DNA from: Bradyrhizobium sp. NAS96.2
Lineage (GTDB): Bacteria > Pseudomonadota > Alphaproteobacteria > Rhizobiales > Xanthobacteraceae
DNA: 64,000 nucleotides
Assembly: GCF_001908235.1 (NCBI RefSeq)
Contig: NZ_LGHK01000016.1
Coordinates: 124,001-188,000 of the forward strand
Direction: 5' to 3'
In this document: positions 59,699 through 64,000 of the stretch, piece after piece
Position numbering within the stretch: position 1 is the first letter of the stretch
Layout of the letters: each line of letters starts with the position of its first letter
Position numbers and translations under genes: made by a program
Notes under the pieces: model-generated
Told to the model about the DNA's origin: nothing
Databases searched by the model: none
The model's input: the letters and a program-made list of their open reading frames with translations, nothing else

Positions 59699-60241
59699 AT
59701 GTCCAACACAGAACTTGAGATCGTCGTCGACGATCCGACCGCGCCTGAAGAGAATTCCCCTGCCGTCGTTTCGACCGGCGTCGTTGACGTCGTCGTGTCG
59801 CTGCTGCTGCTCGCGCTCGCAGTGGTGCTCGGCTGGGATAACTGGCGCACCGGCGCATCGTGGGACTCGACCGGGCCGCAGCCGGGCTATTTCCCGTTCT
59901 ATCTCTCGGTGATCCTCGGCGCCGCCAGCCTCTATGGCCTGGGCGCCGCCTTCGTCTCGCGCCGGGAGGCTGTCGAGACCTTTGTCACCCGCGCCCAGTT
60001 CCGGCGGGTGATGGCGGTGTTCGTGCCGACCTCCCTGTTCTGCCTGGCCACCCAATATCTCGGCCTTTATGTCGCGAGCTTCCTCTTGATCGCGGGCTTC
60101 ATGCGCATCGTCGGCAAGATCGCACTATGGAAGTCGCTGCTGACCGCCTTCATCTTCACCGCGGCGATGTTCGTGACCTTCGACGTCGCATTCGATGTCA
60201 TCATGCCGAAGGGGCCGCTCGAAGCGGCCTTCGGCTACTGA
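59699..60241 (+). CDS. TctB family small subunit of a tripartite tricarboxylate transporter
   Basis: 180 residues with four hydrophobic segments (VVSLLLLALAVVLGWDNW; YFPFYLSVILGAASLYGLG; VMAVFVPTSLFCLATQYLG; LTAFIFTAAMFVTFDVAF). ATG 59699 is chosen over 59645. The TctA gene starts 23 bases after its stop, so they are cotranscribed. Confidence 0.88.
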   Translation: MSNTELEIVVDDPTAPEENSPAVVSTGVVDVVVSLLLLALAVVLGWDNWRTGASWDSTGPQPGYFPFYLSVILGAASLYGLGAAFVSRREAVETFVTRAQFRRVMAVFVPTSLFCLATQYLGLYVASFLLIAGFMRIVGKIALWKSLLTAFIFTAAMFVTFDVAFDVIMPKGPLEAAFGY

Positions 60242-60263
60242 GCGATCGACAGGATTTCGAAAC

Positions 60264-61775
60264 ATGGAAGCCTTCGGTCTCTTGCTGCACGGCTTTGCCG
60301 TCCTGCTGACATGGAAGACGCTGCTGCTGATGATGGTCGGGCTCGTGCTCGGCATCTTCGTCGGCGTGCTGCCCGGGCTTGGCGGCCCCAACGGCGTCGC
60401 AATCCTGCTGCCGCTGACCTTCACGATGGACCCGACGTCGGCCATCGTGATGCTGTCCTGCATCTACTGGGGCGCGCTGTTCGGCGGCGCCATCACCTCG
60501 ATCCTGTTCAACATTCCTGGCGAAGCCTGGTCGGTCGCGACCACCTTCGACGGCTATCCGATGGCGCAGCAGGGCCGGGCGGCGGAAGCGCTCACCGCGG
60601 CGTTCACATCGTCATTCATCGGGTCGCTGGTCGCGGTGCTGCTGATTACCTTCCTGGCGCCGATGATCTCGTCGTTCGCGCTGAAGTTCGGCCCGCCGGA
60701 ATTCTTCGTGGTGTATCTCCTGACCTTCTGTTCCTTCGTCGGTCTCGGCCGCGAGGCCAAGCACAAGACGGTGATCTCGATGTCGCTCGGGCTGCTGCTC
60801 GCCGGCGTCGGCATGGATACGGTGTCAGGGCAGCTGCGCATGACGTTTGGCTCCGCGGAGCTGTTGCGCGGCATCAACTTCCTCGTCGCTGTGATCGGCC
60901 TGTTCGGCATCAGCGAGATCCTGCTGACGATGGAGGAGCGGCTGGCGCTGCGCGGACACGCGGCAGGCATCTCGCTCCGCGTCATGCTGTCGGTATGGAA
61001 GGACCTGCCGAAATATTGGGTGACGCTGCTGCGCTCGTCGGTGATCGGCTGCTGGCTCGGGATCACGCCGGGCGGCGCGATCGCGGCGTCGTTCATGGGT
61101 TACAACCTCGCCAAGCGCTTTTCCAAGGATCAGGAGAGCTTTGGCAAGGGGCGCATCGAGGGCGTGTTCGCGCCGGAGACCGCCGCCCACGCCTCGGGCA
61201 CCTCGGCGCTGCTGCCGATGCTCGCGCTCGGCATTCCGGGCTCGGGGACTGCTGCGATCCTGCTCGGCGGCCTGATGGTGTGGGGCCTCAACCCGGGTCC
61301 GCTGCTGTTCGTCGAGCATAAGGACTTCGTCTGGGGCCTGATCGCCTCGATGTATCTCGGCAATGTCGTCGGCCTCGTGCTGGTGTTGACCACCGTGCCG
61401 ATCTTCGCCTCGATCTTGCGCGTGCCGTTCGCGGCCGTCGCCCCGATGATCGTGGTGTCCTGCGCGATCGGCGCCTACGCGATCCAGAATGCGATGTTCG
61501 ATATCTGGCTGATGCTGGGCTTCGGCGTCGTCGGTTACGTCTTCAAGAAGATCGGCATCCCGCTGGCGCCGTTCACGCTCGCTTTGGTGCTCGGCAGCCG
61601 GGCCGAGGACGCGTTCCGCCTCTCGATGATCGGCTCCGGTGGCGACATGAAGGTGTTCTGGTCGAACGGCCTCGTCGGCACGATCACGACATTGGCGATC
61701 GTCCTGCTGTTCTGGCCGGTGATCGATCGGGCCTTTGCCGGCGTCGCGCGTCTGCTGCGGCCGGCAAAGGCGTAG
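60264..61775 (+). CDS. TctA family large subunit of a tripartite tricarboxylate transporter
   Basis: 503 residues, about 10-12 TM segments. GVLPGLGGPNGVAILLPLTF and LGIPGSGTAAILLGGLMVWGL are the TctA repeats with PGxGG/PGSG motifs. It forms the membrane channel with TctB and accepts solute from a Bug protein. ATG 60264 has ATTTCGAAAC upstream and is better than the start at 60195. The gene ends only a few bases before the convergent CoA-transferase. Confidence 0.92.
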   Translation: MEAFGLLLHGFAVLLTWKTLLLMMVGLVLGIFVGVLPGLGGPNGVAILLPLTFTMDPTSAIVMLSCIYWGALFGGAITSILFNIPGEAWSVATTFDGYPMAQQGRAAEALTAAFTSSFIGSLVAVLLITFLAPMISSFALKFGPPEFFVVYLLTFCSFVGLGREAKHKTVISMSLGLLLAGVGMDTVSGQLRMTFGSAELLRGINFLVAVIGLFGISEILLTMEERLALRGHAAGISLRVMLSVWKDLPKYWVTLLRSSVIGCWLGITPGGAIAASFMGYNLAKRFSKDQESFGKGRIEGVFAPETAAHASGTSALLPMLALGIPGSGTAAILLGGLMVWGLNPGPLLFVEHKDFVWGLIASMYLGNVVGLVLVLTTVPIFASILRVPFAAVAPMIVVSCAIGAYAIQNAMFDIWLMLGFGVVGYVFKKIGIPLAPFTLALVLGSRAEDAFRLSMIGSGGDMKVFWSNGLVGTITTLAIVLLFWPVIDRAFAGVARLLRPAKA

Positions 61776-61778
61776 GCG

Positions 61779-62972
61779 TCAGACCACCTTGCGCTGGCGG
61801 AGCTCGGCGATCTCGTCCTTGCCGAAGCCGAATTCGGCCAGCACTTCCTCGGTCTGCTCGCCGAATTCCGGCGGCCGCGCCGCCATCCTGCTCGGCGTCC
61901 GCGACAGCGTGACGGGCTGGCTGACCAGCTGGATGTGCCGGTTCTCGTCGTTCGGCACGTGCTGGGCCATGCCGAGATGCTTGACCTGGGCATCCTCGAA
62001 CATCTGGTCGATCGAGTAGATCGGCCCGCACGGTACGCCGGCGGCGTTCAGCTCCTCCACCCAGGTGTCGGTCGACTTCTTCTCGGTCAGCGCGTTGATC
62101 CGCGCATTCAGCGCGTCGCGGTTCTTCGAGCGCGCCGGCGCGGTCGCGTAGTCGGGGTCGGTGATCAGCTCGGGCGCGCCGATCGCCTGGGCGCAGCGCT
62201 CCCAGATCCGTCCGCCAGTCGTGGCGATGTTGATGTAGCCGTCGGAGGTCTTGAACACGCCGGTCGGGATCGAGGTCGGATGGTTGTTGCCGGCCTGCTT
62301 GGCGATTTCCTTTTCCATCAGCCAGCGTGCCGCCTGGAAATCCAGCATGAAGATCTGCGCCTGCAGCAGCGAAGTCTGCACCCATTGGCCCTCGCCGGAC
62401 ACGTCGCGTTCCAGGAGCGCGGTGAGGATGCCGAGCGCGCAGAACAGGCCTGCGGTGAGGTCGGCGACGGGGATGCCGACCCGCATCGGGCCTTCGCCGG
62501 GCGCGCCGGTCACCGACATCAGGCCGCCCATGCCCTGTGCGATTTGATCGAAGCCCGGGCGCTTGTGGTAGGGGCCGTCCTGGCCGAAGCCGGAGATGCT
62601 GCCATAGACGATCTTCGGATTGATCTTGCGAATGCTCTCATAGTCGATGCCGAGCTTGGCCTTCACGTCCGGCCGGAAGTTCTCGACCACGACGTCAGCC
62701 TGCTCGGCGAGCCGCTTGAACACCTCGAGCCCCCTGGGGTCTTTCAGGTTCAGCGTCATGGCCCGCTTGTTGCGGTGCAGGTTCTGGAAGTCGGATCCGC
62801 CGCGCGGGCCGCCCGGCTGCTCGCCGCCGCCGTCCTCCAGCAGCGCATCGATCTTGATGACGTTGGCACCCCAGTCGGCGAGCTGGCGCACGCAGGTCGG
62901 CCCGGACCGGACCCGGGTCAAATCCAGCACGGTGAAGCGGGACAGGGCTTGGGATGCGCGGGGAAAGGGCAT
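61779..62972 (-). CDS. CaiB/BaiF family III CoA-transferase, Frc-like
   Basis: 397 residues. RFTVLDLTRVRSGPTCVRQLADWG, DFQNLHRNKRAMTLNLKDPRG and the catalytic Asp171 in VGIPVADLTAGL match formyl-CoA:oxalate CoA-transferase-like proteins. It attaches CoA to a carboxylic acid. Convergent with the TctA gene (3-base gap), so it could act on the imported acid but has its own promoter on the right. Distinct from the enzyme at 2031-3290. Confidence 0.9.
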   Translation of the reverse strand: MPFPRASQALSRFTVLDLTRVRSGPTCVRQLADWGANVIKIDALLEDGGGEQPGGPRGGSDFQNLHRNKRAMTLNLKDPRGLEVFKRLAEQADVVVENFRPDVKAKLGIDYESIRKINPKIVYGSISGFGQDGPYHKRPGFDQIAQGMGGLMSVTGAPGEGPMRVGIPVADLTAGLFCALGILTALLERDVSGEGQWVQTSLLQAQIFMLDFQAARWLMEKEIAKQAGNNHPTSIPTGVFKTSDGYINIATTGGRIWERCAQAIGAPELITDPDYATAPARSKNRDALNARINALTEKKSTDTWVEELNAAGVPCGPIYSIDQMFEDAQVKHLGMAQHVPNDENRHIQLVSQPVTLSRTPSRMAARPPEFGEQTEEVLAEFGFGKDEIAELRQRKVV

Positions 62973-63224
62973 TGAGACACCTCTTGTTTGGCGGGCGCTG
63001 TGGGGGGCTATTGCTCATCTGCCATAGACAATTTGGCAGGTCTTTCCAACTGTTACCCCGATAACAACCGCGGAAACGAACAGTCACGGTTCCGCGAAAA
63101 CCGGCTCTGCGTCGGCTGCGATTCGAGCCTGCCCACACCTGCGCGCCGGTCGACCGTCCGCCAACCCTCGACAATCGCCGTGCTGGCTGCTAGCCCGTCG
63201 CCCCACCGGATGGGTTTTGCCCTT

Positions 63225-64000
63225 ATGAAAGAGGGACTTGAGGCGTTTCGACGTGATGGACCGAAAGCGGGCATGGCAGTGAAGAGAGGTCCGTCCCATC
63301 TGCTCGGCAACTCGGCATGGAATGCGACTGCGTTTGCGGTCGCGGTTCTGCTCAACCTCGCGATTCTCCCGTTCGTGATTTTTCGGCTCGGCCTCGCCGC
63401 ATTCGGCGTTGCGGGCCTCGTGACCGCCTGTGTCGCGCCGGCGCTGATGTTCAGCAACGCGCTTGGCCTCTCGACGGCGCGCGAACTCGCGCAACGGTTG
63501 GAACCGTCCGATCGCGACGAGGCGCGGCGGTTCTTCGCGACCGCCCTTGCGCTCGCCATCGCCGTGGGTGCCCTGATCGCGGCCTTGCTGATCTTTGCGG
63601 GCGCGCCGCTCGCGCGGTTGGGATTTCACCTCGGCGGCCCGGCTGCCGAAGACCTCGGACTTGCCTTCGCGTTAGCCGGCGCCGGCTGGCTCTGCCAGTG
63701 CCTTTTCGCGGTCTTCCTCTCGTTGTTCACGGCGCGTCAGGATTACCGGCGGATTGCGGCGATCAGCATCACGGGCACGGTGGTGACGACGATGTCGATG
63801 CTGCTGCTGATCCCGTACGCGCCGCGCGCCTCGACCTTCCTCGGCTGTCAGGCCCTGGGCTTCGCGACCAATCTCCTGATGGCCTTCGCTTCGTCGCGGC
63901 GCGCAATCAGCGACTGGCTGGCCCGTCCGGCGGTTGATCGCAGTGCGCTGCGCGCCCTGGTGAAGCTTGGCGGCTGGCAGGTCGCGGCACAAAGCGGCGC
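63225..64000 (+). CDS. oligosaccharide flippase-like membrane protein, truncated by the window edge
   Basis: The frame from ATG 63225 is open to the right edge (at least 258 residues). ATG 63273 (MAVKRGPSHLLGN) is an equally likely start. Several long hydrophobic segments (AFAVAVLLNLAILPFVIF; GVAGLVTACVAPALMF; LALAIAVGALIAALLIF; ISITGTVVTTMSMLLLIP) and the early LLGNSAWNATAF fit a Wzx/MviN-like polysaccharide exporter. The gene continues beyond the window. Confidence 0.6.
   Translation, partial: MKEGLEAFRRDGPKAGMAVKRGPSHLLGNSAWNATAFAVAVLLNLAILPFVIFRLGLAAFGVAGLVTACVAPALMFSNALGLSTARELAQRLEPSDRDEARRFFATALALAIAVGALIAALLIFAGAPLARLGFHLGGPAAEDLGLAFALAGAGWLCQCLFAVFLSLFTARQDYRRIAAISITGTVVTTMSMLLLIPYAPRASTFLGCQALGFATNLLMAFASSRRAISDWLARPAVDRSALRALVKLGGWQVAAQSG

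Overview
The window looks like chromosomal DNA of a Bradyrhizobium-like alphaproteobacterium (Rhizobiales, Nitrobacteraceae). It is very GC-rich and carries a GcrA-type domain protein, a phasin, many Bug/TctC, TRAP and ABC solute-binding proteins, several CoA-ester enzymes, and a CCGGCGAAGGCCGGG-type palindromic repeat of the kind common in Bradyrhizobium and Rhodopseudomonas. The genus is inferred from gene style, not from a marker gene. No rRNA, tRNA, transposase or CRISPR array was seen.

Layout. 1-3.9 kb: GcrA-like fragment, a phage-like hypothetical, a GFA-fold protein, a family III CoA-transferase and two tiny ORFs. 3.8-9.3 kb: a translationally coupled minus-strand operon GNAT > MFS > YqcI/YcgG > cupin, facing a DJ-1/AraC (GlxA-type) regulator that is followed by an FMN alpha-hydroxyacid oxidase. 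9.4-13 kb: small Bradyrhizobium-style genes (phasin, single-TM proteins), a directly repeated ~0.36-kb promoter/terminator unit, and a chain of overlapping micro-ORFs. 13.3-26.5 kb: a catabolic block with a two-component flavin monooxygenase, TetR, a PuuE-like deacetylase, an LLM monooxygenase, a three-subunit molybdenum hydroxylase and a complete branched-chain-type ABC importer. 26.5-33.8 kb: a broken zinc alcohol dehydrogenase, an ABC importer with a calcineurin-type phosphoesterase, and a Crp/Fnr regulator. 33.9-41.4 kb: a TRAP transporter with an amidohydrolase, a GntR regulator divergent from an SDR, a ModA-like binding protein and a TctC protein. 41.6-47 kb: a Tat-exported binding protein, a molybdopterin oxidoreductase, an enoyl-CoA hydratase and an actinobacterial-type DapD. 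47-56 kb: GlcG, a fused FAD/Fe-S oxidase and GntR, divergent from two paralogous class V aminotransferases flanking an MFS carrier, then an enoyl-CoA hydratase. 56.5-64 kb: a tripartite tricarboxylate transporter interrupted by mtnP-mtnA, a second family III CoA-transferase, and a truncated flippase at the right edge.

Most genes form small uptake-plus-catabolism modules (transporter, regulator, oxidoreductase or CoA enzyme), as in a metabolically versatile soil bacterium. The most promising undescribed candidate is the YqcI/YcgG-cupin-GNAT-MFS operon, because characterised YqcI/YcgG proteins are heme N-hydroxylases acting on guanidine groups. The second is the molybdenum hydroxylase/flavin monooxygenase/PuuE-like block, which may degrade an N-heterocycle.

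Four genes are frame-disrupted: the Mo-hydroxylase FAD subunit, the zinc alcohol dehydrogenase (two places), the TRAP binding protein and the amidohydrolase (probably two places). Five of the six breaks can be assigned to short G/C homopolymers whose length differs by one from the expected five bases. This suggests homopolymer sequencing or assembly error, or less likely a real mutational signature.
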